From assembly GCA_002914845.1 (NCBI GenBank), contig JXTC01000187.1:512715-576714 (forward strand): DNA of 64,000 nucleotides. The letters run 5' to 3'. This document shows, one piece after another, positions 47,449-58,206 of the stretch. The position numbers and the translations under genes were made by a program. The stretch comes from Trema orientale (taxonomy: Eukaryota; Streptophyta; Magnoliopsida; Rosales; Cannabaceae). Every line of letters begins with the position of its first letter. Within the stretch, counting starts at the first letter, position 1. The notes below the pieces were generated by a model. The model ran no database searches and was not told the origin of the DNA. It saw only the letters and a list, made by a program, of their open reading frames with translations.

Positions 47449-47660
47449 TTCAACAGAGCCAAATTGAAATTTACCTTATAATTTGGTGACAAAAAGTGAA
47501 TATATAATCCATTGTTTTTTAAAAGGTGGTGATCGTTATGGGACAGTAAATTGATTCATTTTCAACTTAAACCGTGCCAAATTGAAATTTACCTCATAAT
47601 TTGGTGACAAAAAGTGAAAATATAATCCATAGTTTTTTTAAAGGTGGTGATCGTTTTCGT
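47444..47660. repeat. 117-bp tandem repeat hosting the solo LTR
   Basis: CCAAATTGAAATTTACC...GGTGACAAAAAGTGAA...GGTGGTGATCGTT occurs at about 47459-47540 and again at 47576-47655. The preceding GGACA(A/G)TAAATT(A/G)A(C/T)TCATTTTCAAC occurs before the solo LTR (46203-46228) and before the second unit (47540-47566). Confidence 0.85.
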
Positions 47661-48300
47661 TTTCATTGGATTTGACCACTTTTTGTCAATGGAAACCTCA
47701 TTGTCGTTCTATTGTAACCATTTTTAATGGTTATTGTTTGTTTCTTAGTTTTTAATTTTAATGTCGTTTGTTGGTGTTTTTCTGTTACAATTTTAAAAAT
47801 CGTGTCTAATTCTTTTCGTCGTTTTCTCGCTTTTAAATTTTTGTTTTTTCTAAGTTTTGTATTAAGATTTGATGTCATTTATTAAAGATTGTCGTTTTTC
47901 GATTGCAGGTTGGTCCTTGTAAAAACCTTTGTTGTCGTTTTGAGTTTTTTTCTTTTCTTTTCTTTTCTTTTTCACTTGTATCTCTCAACTTTTGTTGCTT
48001 CCAACGTACGTTGTCTTTTACGTGGTTGTCGAAGTTCAATTGTATTGTCGTTTTCTGATTTTAGGTTTTTGTTGTTTATAACTTTAATGTTTTTATTGTT
48101 TTCATAAGTTGTCATTTTCATTTTTCAAAAAAAAAAGAAAATAAATAAAAAAAAGTTGTCATTTTCAGGTTATGTCGTTTCGAAGAGTTTTGTGGCTAAT
48201 ATGGTTGTACTTGTCGTGTAGAGTAACCGTTGTCCTGTTTTGTTGTCGTATCAATAATGTTTGTCGTTTTTCAGTGTTTCTGTCGTTTTCTGTTTTTGTT
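47661..48300. repeat. T-rich DNA dense in TGTCGTTTT motifs
   Basis: TGTCGTTTT or close variants (TGTCATTTTC, TGTCGTTTGT, TGTCGTTCTA) occur some fifteen times in about 650 bp without a fixed period. The stretch has no convincing protein. It could be a decayed transposon or a diffuse simple repeat. Confidence 0.6.
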
Positions 48301-49580
48301 CACTTGGACTTTCTCTTATTATTGGTCCTTGACATATGGTTTTCGATAACCATGGACAATCCTATCAACTATCGAGTCTTTAGAGGTCACATTATCAACT
48401 CCAGCGGCCTGGCTCCCGTTCCTATAACGGTGCCGCCACTAGTTTCAATTTAAATGTGGTAAATTTATTGTGTTGGCATTCTGATCAACTTGAAACAACC
48501 ACACCGATTGAGGGGAGAAATATATGGGAGTGATCAAGATTGCACAGTAAAACTTATCTTAACATGAGCTTACACGTACTCCCTAATTTAAGTACTGAAA
48601 ACGATTCCAAACAAAACACTTAATTTGACTCTTATACACTTGACGCACCAGTATTCATGTTTATGTTCAACAAACCATATGCTAAGACTATTTTTCAAAC
48701 AGATATGTTCGAGAAAATATCAACATCTTTTTTTAACGTTTATAAATAAAGAATAAGAAAACGTTCCGAAATACGCCAACCTTATTTTTTATTTTTTATT
48801 TTTTTTGTAGTTTTAAGAAATATGTTGTTCAAGAAAATCTCAATTATTTGTTTTAACGTTTGGAAACGAAAATACAAATATGTTTCCAATAAGCCAATTT
48901 TTTTACCCTATTTAATTAGTAACTAATTGGAGGACTTGACCTGGGTCGAGTGTCGACCAGTTGCCAATACGAATTGATGGACCTCATGGATACGTACATA
49001 TGCCAGGATTAACCTTTTAAGTGGGAAAGCTCACATACAAACGTAGAATATGTAGATCAATCGTTTTAAAAACAAAACAAAACTAGATCAATTAATAAGC
49101 GAAGACCCAAAATAGTACTGGCACCCAATTAGAAAGTGGGAAAGCTCCATACAAACGTAGAATACCTGTATCTCAACCCAATTATTTCCAATAGTGCTTT
49201 GATACTCAATACATGACAACCAACTGTGACTCTCAATATATAACAATCAAGTGTAAGTAAACAACAGGAACAAATTCACGTTATTATAATTTTTCTCTAT
49301 TTTTTAGGAAATTTATTTGATTTACCGCCTTGGGACATATATATGCGGTTGATTGATCAACTCCGAAAGAAAGAGAAGTGTAAAATACTACAATCTATAG
49401 ATCGTATTCAGTACGTGCATTTTAGACTGATCGTAGGAACTTCCTTCACGATCTAATGCGATTATTATGGTTATACTGCCAAACTTTCAAGTCAGCTTAT
49501 TTTACCTCTTCTTGAATCTTCTATTTCCCTACATAAAATTATGGGTATTTAAACTTTAATTTAATCGGAGCTTATGTTTG
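48301..49580. other. Intergenic DNA, no gene seen
   Basis: A reading frame with a less AT-rich end (48349-48453) shows no recognisable family. A near repeat of AGTGGGAAAGCTC...CATACAAACGTAGAATA occurs at 49019-49051 and 49135-49165. Nothing else stands out. Confidence 0.4.
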
Positions 49581-49790
49581 TATAGGAACAGAATTTGTTA
49601 CTTCTTAAGAATCAATACACGTACAAAAATGTCTTATATAAGCAGATTTACACATAAGATTATTTCTACAGCTAGCACCTAACTTTACAACTGTCTAACA
49701 ACACTAGCTGACTCTAGACACCATAACTGTTTCTAGGCATGTGATTACAGATAACATATATAGCTGACTTTAGACATGTGATTTCCAGCA
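49581..49790 (-). repeat. 3' LTR of the second copia element
   Basis: About 210 bp. Compared with the right LTR it has an extra short segment (ACACCATAACTGTTTCTAGG). Its right edge is CA before the polypurine tract. Confidence 0.75.
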
Positions 49791-49838
49791 CTCTCCTTCA
49801 AGCTGGCTTAAAAATGTCTTCCATAACCAGCTTGCTCA

Positions 49839-52800
49839 CTAACTTATCAAAGTGCTTCTTTGATAATCCCTTCGTGAATATATGAGCCACTTGTTTATCT
49901 GTGGGAGTATAGGGCATGCAAATGAGTCCTTCCTCCAACTTTTCTTTAATAAAGTGATTATCAACTTTAACATGTTTAGTCCTTCATGTAAGATTGGATT
50001 ATGGGCAATCGCAATTGCAGCCTTACTATCATAAAAGACTTTCATAGGAAGGCTGCTTGTAACTTTAAGTTCTTCAGATAGTCTTTTAATCTACATTCTC
50101 TCACAAATTCCATGAGCCACCACCCTAAATTCTGCTTCTGCACTGCTTCTTGCTACCACATTCTGTTTTTTACTTCTCCATGTGACTAAATTACCTCCAA
50201 CAAAGGTACAATAACCAGATGTAGATTTCTATCAGTTATGCTTCCTACCCAATCAGCATCTGTATAGACTTCAACTTTCAGATTTCCCTAGTTTATAAAT
50301 AGAAGACCATTTCCTGGAGTTCCCTTTAGGTATCTAAGAATCCTTTAGACAACATCAAAATGTTCTTATCCAGGTGAGTGCATAAACTGACTAACCATTG
50401 AAACTACAAAAGCTATGTCTGGACACGTATGAGAGAGATAAATTAATCTTCCAACCACACGCTGGAATCTATCTCTATCGACAACCTTATCCGTCGTGGC
50501 TGCTTGTAATTTTGTGTTAGAATCAATGGATATTTCAGCTGCTTTACACCCTAACAAACATATCTCTTTGAGTAGATCCAGTACATATTTCCTTTGAGGA
50601 AAAAAAAAATCCCTTTCTTTGATCTTGCAAATTCCATACCAAGGAAATACTTTAAAGTTCCCAAATCTTTAACGTCAAAATCACGTGCAAGTAACCCCTT
50701 CAATTTTTCAATTTCTGAATTGTCACTTCCGGTTAGGATAATATCATCCACATAAACTATCAAGATGCCAATTTTACCTTCATTAGTATGTTAAAAAAAT
50801 ATTGTGTAATCTGCTTGACTCTGAGTGAAACTATGGCTTTTTACTGCTTTTCCAAATTGTTCAAATCACGTCCTTGGAGATTTCTTGAGTCCATAGAGAG
50901 ATTTCTTTAGTTTGCACATTCTTTGGTTTTCATTTGTTTCTTCGAAACCTGGTGGAGGATCTATGAAGACTTCTTCTTCCAAGTCACCATTCAAGAATGC
51001 ATTTTTTATGTCAGGTTGATGTTGAGGCTAATTTAAATGAACTACAAGAGAAAGTAAAATTCTGATAGAGTTAATCTTTGCCACCGGTGCAATTGTTTCT
51101 TGGTAATCTATCTCAAATTTTTGAGTAAATATTTTTACAACTAGACGTGCTTTGTATCTTTCAATATTACTATCAGCTTTAAATTTGATGGTAAACACCC
51201 ATTCACAGCCCACAGTATTCTTTCCTTCAGGTAGTTCCATCATCTCCTATGTTTTGTTTCTTTTGAGAGCATTTATCTCTTCTAAAACTGTTGTCTTCCA
51301 ATTGGAGTGACTAAGAGCTTCTTGAATGTTCCTTGGCACAAATAAATCAGTAATAGTGACTAAGAGCTTCTATATTTTTCTGAGAGCTTTTGATAAAATA
51401 TAAAATTAGTAATAGGGTGCTTAGTACAAGCTTTCATTCGTTTTCTAAGAGCAATAGGAACATCAAGATTAGAAATTGGAATGTTATGAGAATCTAAAAT
51501 ACCTGGAATCGAATGAGTTGATGTTTGACCTTGTTCCAGGTTAGCTGGATTGTCTCCAGTAGTTTGATAATTTTTTTTCTAGCATAAATGCAAAGTTCAG
51601 GAGGATTAATATCATTTTGGAATGTTTCTCTTCTTGCTTGTGACTCATTAATTTCCGTCATAGATACGCTAGGTTATCCTATTTTTTCTTTAACAAATAA
51701 TTCAGTCTCTTTATCAGAAAAAGTATTATCAGGAAAAATTATTTTAGATGATAGTACCAAAATATGCCAAAACTGATCTTCATTGTCTCTCTCCCCCTGA
51801 AGAGAAGTTTTGCTAAAATATGGAGTTTATTCAATAAAGGTAACATCAATGAAAAAAAATTTTGTTGTTGGATTAAAGCATTTACAACCTTTTTATTTAA
51901 AGCATATAGCCAAATTTTTCTACTCTAGGATCGAGTTTATTTTGGAGATGACTAGGTACATGAACATAAACAATGCATCCAAGCACTTTCAAAGACAAAT
52001 CTGTAGTTAACCGATTTATACGAAATAGTTTTTTTAAACTCTTTAAAGGAGTTGCATAATTCAAAATAGGAGTAGGCATCCTATTAATTAAATAACAGGA
52101 GATTAAAATAGCTTTGCCCCACAAATATTTTGGTACATACACAGAAAATATAAATGTCCTAGCCACTTCTAACAAATGACGGTTTTTACATTCAACTATA
52201 CCATTTTGTTGGGATGTATTCCTACAAGTAGATTGGTGGTGGATGTCTTTATCTCCTAAAAACAATTCCTAAACGTTCATTGAAATATTCAGTCCCATTA
52301 TCAGTTTTTAAGATATTGATCTTAATTTGAAATTGTGTTTCAATAAAATTATAAAAATCTTTAAATATTTGCTCAACTTCATATTTTGATTTCATTAAAT
52401 AAACCCAACAAAGACGAGTATGATCATCTATGAAAGTTACAAACTACCTTTTTTCTTTTAAGGTACTTATTTTAGATGGTCCCCAAACATCACTATAGAT
52501 CATATAAAATGGCTTTGAGGGAAAATAAGTTTTTATTTTATAAGAAGCACGATGGCTTTTAGATAAAATACAGGTTTCATAATGTAAGGAATGTCAATCA
52601 ACTCCTCTAAATAAACCAGAAAATAGATATTTTAAATAAGAAAAATTAGGATGACCTAGCCTAAGATGCCAGAGCATAATTTTATCACAAGTAGAAATAT
52701 TAGAACTAATACTACCACCAAAGCTCTAGACTTGTTTATTTTGGAAGAACTTTTCATCAAAGTAGTAGAGACCATCAAACATCCTAGCATTATTAATCAT

Positions 52801-53984
52801 CTTTCTCGTCGTCCTCGGTCTTGAAATTCACAATGAGAATAAAAAAAAATGACATAGCAATTCGAGTCTTTAGATAGATTTCTTACTGACAACAAATTGC
52901 AAGTAAGTTTAGAGACATGTAGCATCGAATGAAGGACAATATTGTCAGAAATAGATATTGAACCTTTTCCAGCAATGGGTGAAAAGCCACCATTTGCTAT
53001 ACGAATTTTCTTATTACCAAGATAAGGAAAGTAAGTTTGAAATAAATTTGAGATACTTCTCATATGATCAAATGCAGCTGAATCTATTATCCATGGTGCA
53101 GATGATAATTTAGATTTTACCGTAAAAAAAAACTACTGATTTGTGCCATAGAACCAACAGGGGTAATAGTCATTAGATTGGATTTCAATAGTTGAAGAAG
53201 CTACTCCATTTGCTCTTTATTCAGTGAAGGTACCTCATCAACATTGACAGCTATTGTATTTTGGTTGAGCTGATCTTTAGGTTTGTAGTTTCTTCTCTCC
53301 ATTGGCTGGTTTTCCATGAATTTTCCAGCAGATCTCCTTAGTATGTCGAGGTTTATTGCAAAAAACACACTAAACACGAGCTTTTTCATCAGTCCTCTAT
53401 TGGGTATTAGTATTTCGATAAGTGGCAGCTGTAGTGGCAGTAACTAAGGTAGAGTTCTCAACTGGAGCAACTACTACTTTCTTTCTCAGCATCACACTCC
53501 TTTGACTTTCTTCCTGTCTGCCCTCAGAGAATATTTTGCCGATTGAGGGGAGAGGCTGACTTCCAATTATCTTTTCTCTGACTTCTTCATCAAATTTTAT
53601 ATTGAGACCAGCCAAGAATTTGAAAATTCTAGTGCACTCTACCATCTTCTGGTAATGGTTTTTATCCTTTAGACACTTCTATTCACAATCATTAAATAGG
53701 TCAAGATCCTGCCATAACCCTTTAAGGGTATTAAAATACTTTGTAACAGTATTTTCATCTTGATTAATGTTGTCACAGAGCTCCTTTACAGTCGAATAGC
53801 ACATGTAATTTATGCTGATATCCTCCTCTATAGAATTAACCAACCATGCCATTATCATGGAATTTTTAGCATCCCATGTTGTATAACCCGCATCAGCTTT
53901 TTCAAGTTCTTTAGTCTCTTCAGTAAGGTAGCCGATTTTGCCTTTCTCCCTAATATACATATGACATGATTGAGACCATCGCAA
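49839..53984 (-). pseudogene. Gag-pol remnants of the second copia element
   Basis: Fragments in several frames. Gag lies at 53397-53984 (LEKADAGYTTWDAKNSMIMAW). The protease-to-integrase border lies at 52797-53063 (KIRIANGGFSPIAGKG, LLSVRNLSKD). Integrase lies at 51897-52265 (STCRNTSQQNGIVECKNRH, with catalytic E kept). RT lies at 51028-51243 (GCEWVFTIKFKADSNIERYK, TQKFEIDYQETIAPVAK) and 50551-50763 (MIVYVDDIILTGSD with DVKDLGTLKYFLG), and RNase H at 50366-50557 and 49839-50045 (FYDSKAAIAIAHNP). Many stops and frame changes; no full protein possible. Less well preserved than the copia element at 1400-8690. Confidence 0.88.
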
Positions 53985-54320
53985 AAAATTACTTTCATTT
54001 CAAGTGAATGGTTGTGATCTGGATAGAATGAGAGTGAGAATCAGAACTGGACATCTTGGAGGAGGTTGAAGGAGCTGATTGGACTGCCGAGGAGGTTTCA
54101 AATGTAATCTCAACCATGGGTAGGTTTAGTATTTTGTTTCTGGGCAAATGTTTCTACGTAGGGTGGGAGAAAGATTTCTAAAAATCAGAGACTTCACAAA
54201 CTAAAGATTTTTGGAGTGTTAGTAGACTAGAAAAAGTGGCAGAGCTCTTTCAAAAGTAGAGCCCTTCTAGGGGGGGAAAAAAAACAATCCTTTTTTTTTT
54301 TTTTTTTTTTTTTTTACTTC

Positions 54321-54333
54321 TGCTCTGATACCA
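54321..54333 (-). promoter_or_regulatory. Primer binding site of the second copia element
   Basis: Minus-strand TGGTATCAGAGCA directly inside the right LTR, complementary to initiator tRNA-Met. A T run of about 28 (54289-54315) lies just inside it, unusual at this position. Confidence 0.85.
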
Positions 54334-54527
54334 TAAAGGAACAGAATTTGTTATTTCTTAAAAATCAAGAAATCAATACACGTATGGGAATACTTTATAA
54401 AGGCCGATTTACACATAAGATTATTTCTACAGCTAGCACCTAACTTTATAACTGTCTAACAACACTAGCTACTCTAGACATGTGATTACAGGCAACATAG
54501 CTAACTCTAGACATGTGATTTCTAACA
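54334..54527 (-). repeat. 5' LTR of the second copia element
   Basis: About 194 bp, similar to 49581-49790. Its left edge (TAAAGGAACAG) does not show a clean TG, so the end is taken from the PBS. Confidence 0.75.
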
Positions 54528-55045
54528 GATTGAACAATTAATTACTTTATCAAAAACATCCTTTTTAAAAACATTAAGGAAATTCATAATCATTAATCAA
54601 TAAGCGTAATAGCCAATCTAATGCAAACATCAAATTACAAAGTATCCATAGTAGTAAACAAACAATGGATGAACACTAAGTTTTACTAATAATCATAGAG
54701 AAAACACAAAACCAATAAGGAGTACAAGTAGAACTTTTCGAGAGGTTCCTCTCTTTCTTTTTCAAAACTATCCTCTGCTACCAAAGTTAGCTCGTCCAAT
54801 TGATGCTGTGACAAATTTATTGTAAATTGATCTTCAAAAATAGTTCAGATTTGAACTTTAAAAATTTTAGATCTAAAAGAAAATCACAAAAAGCAAGTGG
54901 GATATTAATTTCGTATATATACATATATATGGGCACCAATTCAGTAGTTATTTTTTTTTATTTATCTAAGGTATTGTTTTATCTAATTAAAATTCATCTT
55001 ATACGTATGTTGATGGTAGGTAGAAAAAGAAAGAGTATTAAATAG
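54528..55045. other. Intergenic DNA with a MITE fragment
   Basis: 54925-55015 (ATATATGGGCACCAATTCAGTAGTTA then a T run) matches the left end of the MITE at 9903. No gene. Confidence 0.45.
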
Positions 55046-55203
55046 TGTTTTGGGGTTTTCCTGATTTTTAGAAATTAATCCAAAAATATAAATCTAGTAT
55101 TGATTAAGTACTTGATTAAGAAGATTAATGAGGCTTAATTGGACGACACACTCCTCAAGCGAAACGATACCAACTTAAAAGAAACTATGTGTAGTATGGG
55201 TCA

Positions 55204-55345
55204 AGCTACATGTCACTTGAAACCAGGCCAGACTACATGTCGTTCTGAGGCAAACTACATGTCGTACGGCCTAAACAACATGCCGTTTGGGAGTGATGCC
55301 ACCTAAGCTTGAAACTACATGTCACACAAGTTAAACTACACGCTG
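55204..55345 (+). repeat. Array of ACTACATGTCG motifs in the gypsy LTR
   Basis: Variants GCTACATGTCAC, GACTACATGTCGT, AACTACATGTCGT, AACAACATGCCGT, AACTACATGTCAC and AACTACACGCTGT begin near 55204, 55231, 55252, 55273, 55312 and 55333, often 21 bp apart. They lie about 260-400 bp upstream of the TATA box, where U3 enhancers usually are. Confidence 0.7.
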
Positions 55346-55606
55346 TTAGAGCCTCCTCTTCCTCAAGAGCAAGCCGGTTCTAAATGTCTAGAATGTCCTA
55401 GAACATTCTTTAGCCTAAACATTAAGCTAAAGCTACTTACAATGGAAGAACTTGTACCATAAGTTCTTAGACTCTAAGATATCTTGTAGTTAGAAGTACT
55501 TATTACTTAAGCACTTCTACATTAAGACTAGATTGAGCCAATATGGGGCTGCCACCTAGTCACCTTGTTACTTAAGTTCCCTTATAGATTAAGGCATGAT
55601 ATTGCC

Positions 55607-55614
55607 TATAAATA
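55607..55614 (+). promoter_or_regulatory. TATA box of the gypsy LTR
   Basis: TATAAATA in the context TGCCTATAAATAAGGG, followed by a pyrimidine-rich stretch. Likely core promoter of the element. Confidence 0.65.
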
Positions 55615-56539
55615 AGGGTGCTCCCCCTTTTGTTTGTAACCGGATGGTTTTGGAGCTCACAATCTATAAAATACAATTATCTTTCCTCTCTTGTTATCTC
55701 ACGTTCTCTCTCTTTCTCTCTTGCTCTTTAATTTCTCAACCAAGTTCCCTCTCTATCTCTCTTGTATCCTTGTTATTCTTGTTATTACTCTTGTTATTAT
55801 CTTTGAGTTCTTGAGCGCATCCGAAGTCACCAAAATCCCATCACTCTTTCATGCCATCTATAACAACTCCACCAACATCTCTTTTCCTCGTCTTTCTCTC
55901 AACCCGTAGCCTTGCCTTATAGCACTACCATCATAATTTCTCTTTTTTCTTTTCCTAACCGTGGTTATACCGTTACCACCATCATCTTGCCATTTCTACT
56001 CCACGTTATTGCTATCGTATTCACCATCACCCTACCTCACTCATCTCAAGCCCGTGGTCACATCTATACCATTGTCACCGACCTACAGCTAAGTACTTAT
56101 CTCTTTAATTCTTATACTATACTCACATATCTCTATATATATCTTTATATATGTTCATGCATGTGTAAAAACTAGCTAATAAATTCCTAGTACTTGGTAT
56201 ATATCTAATCATTTAAATAGGCTTAAGTAATTTTGCATGTACCTATTCTTAAGCTCACTTTTATCTAATCATATATCCAAGGCCCAATAATTATTTTGTA
56301 TCACTTTTATTTCATGAGTAGTTTTATATTATTTTCTTACTAGTCAACCATTTTTATATCCTTTTCTACTATCTAGTTATTTTTACGTAGCCTGTTCTAC
56401 TAACTTGCTTTACAAGTCTTTTTCCATGCAGCATATAACCCTCGCACTTTAGTGATTTGTGGGCCCCGAGCTACTCTCCTCGAACTCCGTGTTCGACCTG
56501 TGGCACAAGTTCGGGATTTCGTGTTCTCTTACTAACTTT

Positions 56540-57804
56540 CATTTATTTCTGTTATTATTATTTCATTTATCATTATCTCTAATAATATGGCTGGACTTAC
56601 CGCCTAATAATTCTAACCCTTCTAATCAACTGGCGCATGGACGGTATCGCCTTCGTCAGTTTCTAATTATCTGTTTTTCTGCATTTAACCCCTCTAATTA
56701 ACTGGCACATGGACAGTATCGCCTTCGTCAGTTTCTAACTACTTATTTTTCTGCACTTTATTTCTGTTTCTAACTTCTAGTTAACACCATGGTCGGTTTA
56801 TTGGCCTCCGTCAACTAGATTCTTTATTTATTACTGCATTATTATATTATTGTCGATCCGTAAGCTAGTTATCCCTACAACCACCTGCGTACAGGGATGC
56901 CGTGGGAAGTGTCGTTCATCATTGCGACCGCCTATCGGGATTTCGATACGTATTGTCAGCGTTGTGATAACACTTACGTTATTATTACGCCATTATCATA
57001 TTAATTATTATTATATTGTAAGTACGTTATCCCTGCAACCGCTAACGTGGCAAGAACGCTGTGGGAATGGTCGTTTTATATCGACCGTCTATCAGGACTT
57101 CGACACGTAGACAGTTTTGTGATAACTCTTACACCTGCACACTAACCTTAATCTCAACTTTCCTCTGTTTTGTTTTAATTAATCACAGGTCCCGTTAATT
57201 AATCAAANCATTTATTTCTGTTATTATTATTTCATTTATCATTATCTCTAATAATATGGCTGGACTTACCGCCTAATAATTCTAACCCTTCTAATCAACT
57301 GGCACATGGACGGTATCGCCTTCGTCAGTTTCTAACTACTTATTTTTCTGCACTTTATTTCTGTTTCTAACTTCTAGTTGACACCATGGTCAGTTTATTC
57401 GCCTCCGTCAACTAGATTCTTTATTTATTACCGCATTATTATATTATTGTCGATCCGTAAGCTAGTTATCCCTACAACCACCTGCGTACAGGGACACCGT
57501 GGGAAGTGTCGTTCATCATTGTGATCGCCTATCGGGACTTCGATACGTAGTGTCAGCGTTGTAATAACACTTACGTTATTATTACGCCATTATCATATTA
57601 ATTATTATTATATTGTAAGTACGTTATCCCTGCAACTGCTAGCGTGGCAAGAACGCTGTGGGAAGGGTCGTTTTATATCGACCGCCTATCAGGACTTCGA
57701 CACGTAGACAGTTTTGTGATAACTCTTACACCTGCACACTAACCTTAATCTCAACTTTCCTCTGTTTTGTTTTAATTAATCACAGGTCCCGTTAATTAAT
57801 CAAA
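56540..57804 (+). repeat. 0.6-kb direct duplication inside the LTR, joined at an N
   Basis: 56540-57207 and 57209-57804 are nearly identical. The only large difference is an extra 72-bp tandem unit in the first copy (AACTGGC(G/A)CATGGAC(G/A)GTATCGCC twice, near 56630 and 56700). The single N at 57208 sits exactly at the junction, so this may be an assembly join and not a real duplication. Confidence 0.9.
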
Positions 57805-57831
57805 ACACAAGGTCCGATCCCGAACATTAAA

Positions 57832-57849
57832 AGGCGACTCCACTGGGGA
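57832..57849 (+). promoter_or_regulatory. Gypsy primer binding site (tRNA-Arg type)
   Basis: AGGCGACTCCACTGGGGA follows the LTR end. It resembles the tRNA-Arg complementary site (TGGCGACTCC...) known from Tat/Ogre elements, with the first base changed. Confidence 0.7.
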
Positions 57850-58206
57850 AGTAGCCAAAGGGAAACTGACGTTTCTTCGGGATTCCCAAGATCCACAAGT
57901 GCATCCCGCTACCTTATCCATTTCATCTGGCAGCGTACCGTTACTCTGCCCGTTTTATCTCTCAACATCCGGTGGTGTACCGTTACTCTATACCGTTACC
58001 CTGTCCATTTCATTTTTTTAAATACTTTCTTTCTTATTATTGGAATTCCGTTCCCTAAACAGTCACTTTCTTGTTGTTGAAATTCCATTTCCTAAACATT
58101 CCCTTTCTTGTTGTTAAAATTCCATCTCCTAGAATACTTCCTCTCTTGTTGTTGAAATTCCATTCCAACAATATTATTATTAAAGTTCCATCCTCCTTTT
58201 TCCAAA
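57850..58206 (+). other. Gypsy leader between PBS and gag
   Basis: Includes a tandem CTTTCTTGTTGTTGAAATTCCATTTCC-type repeat (about 58030-58170, four imperfect units of roughly 38 bp) just before the gag start. No reading frame. Confidence 0.7.

Larger units (their letters stand above)
49581..54527 (-). mobile_element. Second Ty1/copia element, heavily decayed
   Basis: Short LTRs at 49581-49790 and 54334-54527 share AGGAACAGAATTTGTTA, CACATAAGATTATTTCTACA, GCTAGCACCTAACTTTA and ACATGTGATTTC. A tRNA-Met type PBS (TGGTATCAGAGCA) at 54321-54333 adjoins the right LTR, and a polypurine tract (GAAGGAGAG on the minus strand) adjoins the left LTR. Flanks GTTTG (49576-49580) and GATTG (54528-54532) agree at four of five positions, a possible aged target duplication. 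Gag, protease, integrase, RT and RNase H pieces read leftward in the copia order. Confidence 0.88.
55046..57826 (+). repeat. 5' LTR of the gypsy element (start uncertain)
   Basis: The end is set by GAACA at 57826, five bases before the PBS. The proposed start gives about 2.8 kb, part of which is an internal duplication (56540-57804). A TATA box lies at 55607-55614. The LTR start cannot be proven here. Confidence 0.5.

Noticed and set aside
48172-48453. 93-residue plus-strand frame
   Set aside because: Its first half is the TGTCGTTTT-rich repeat; the second half has no recognisable family.
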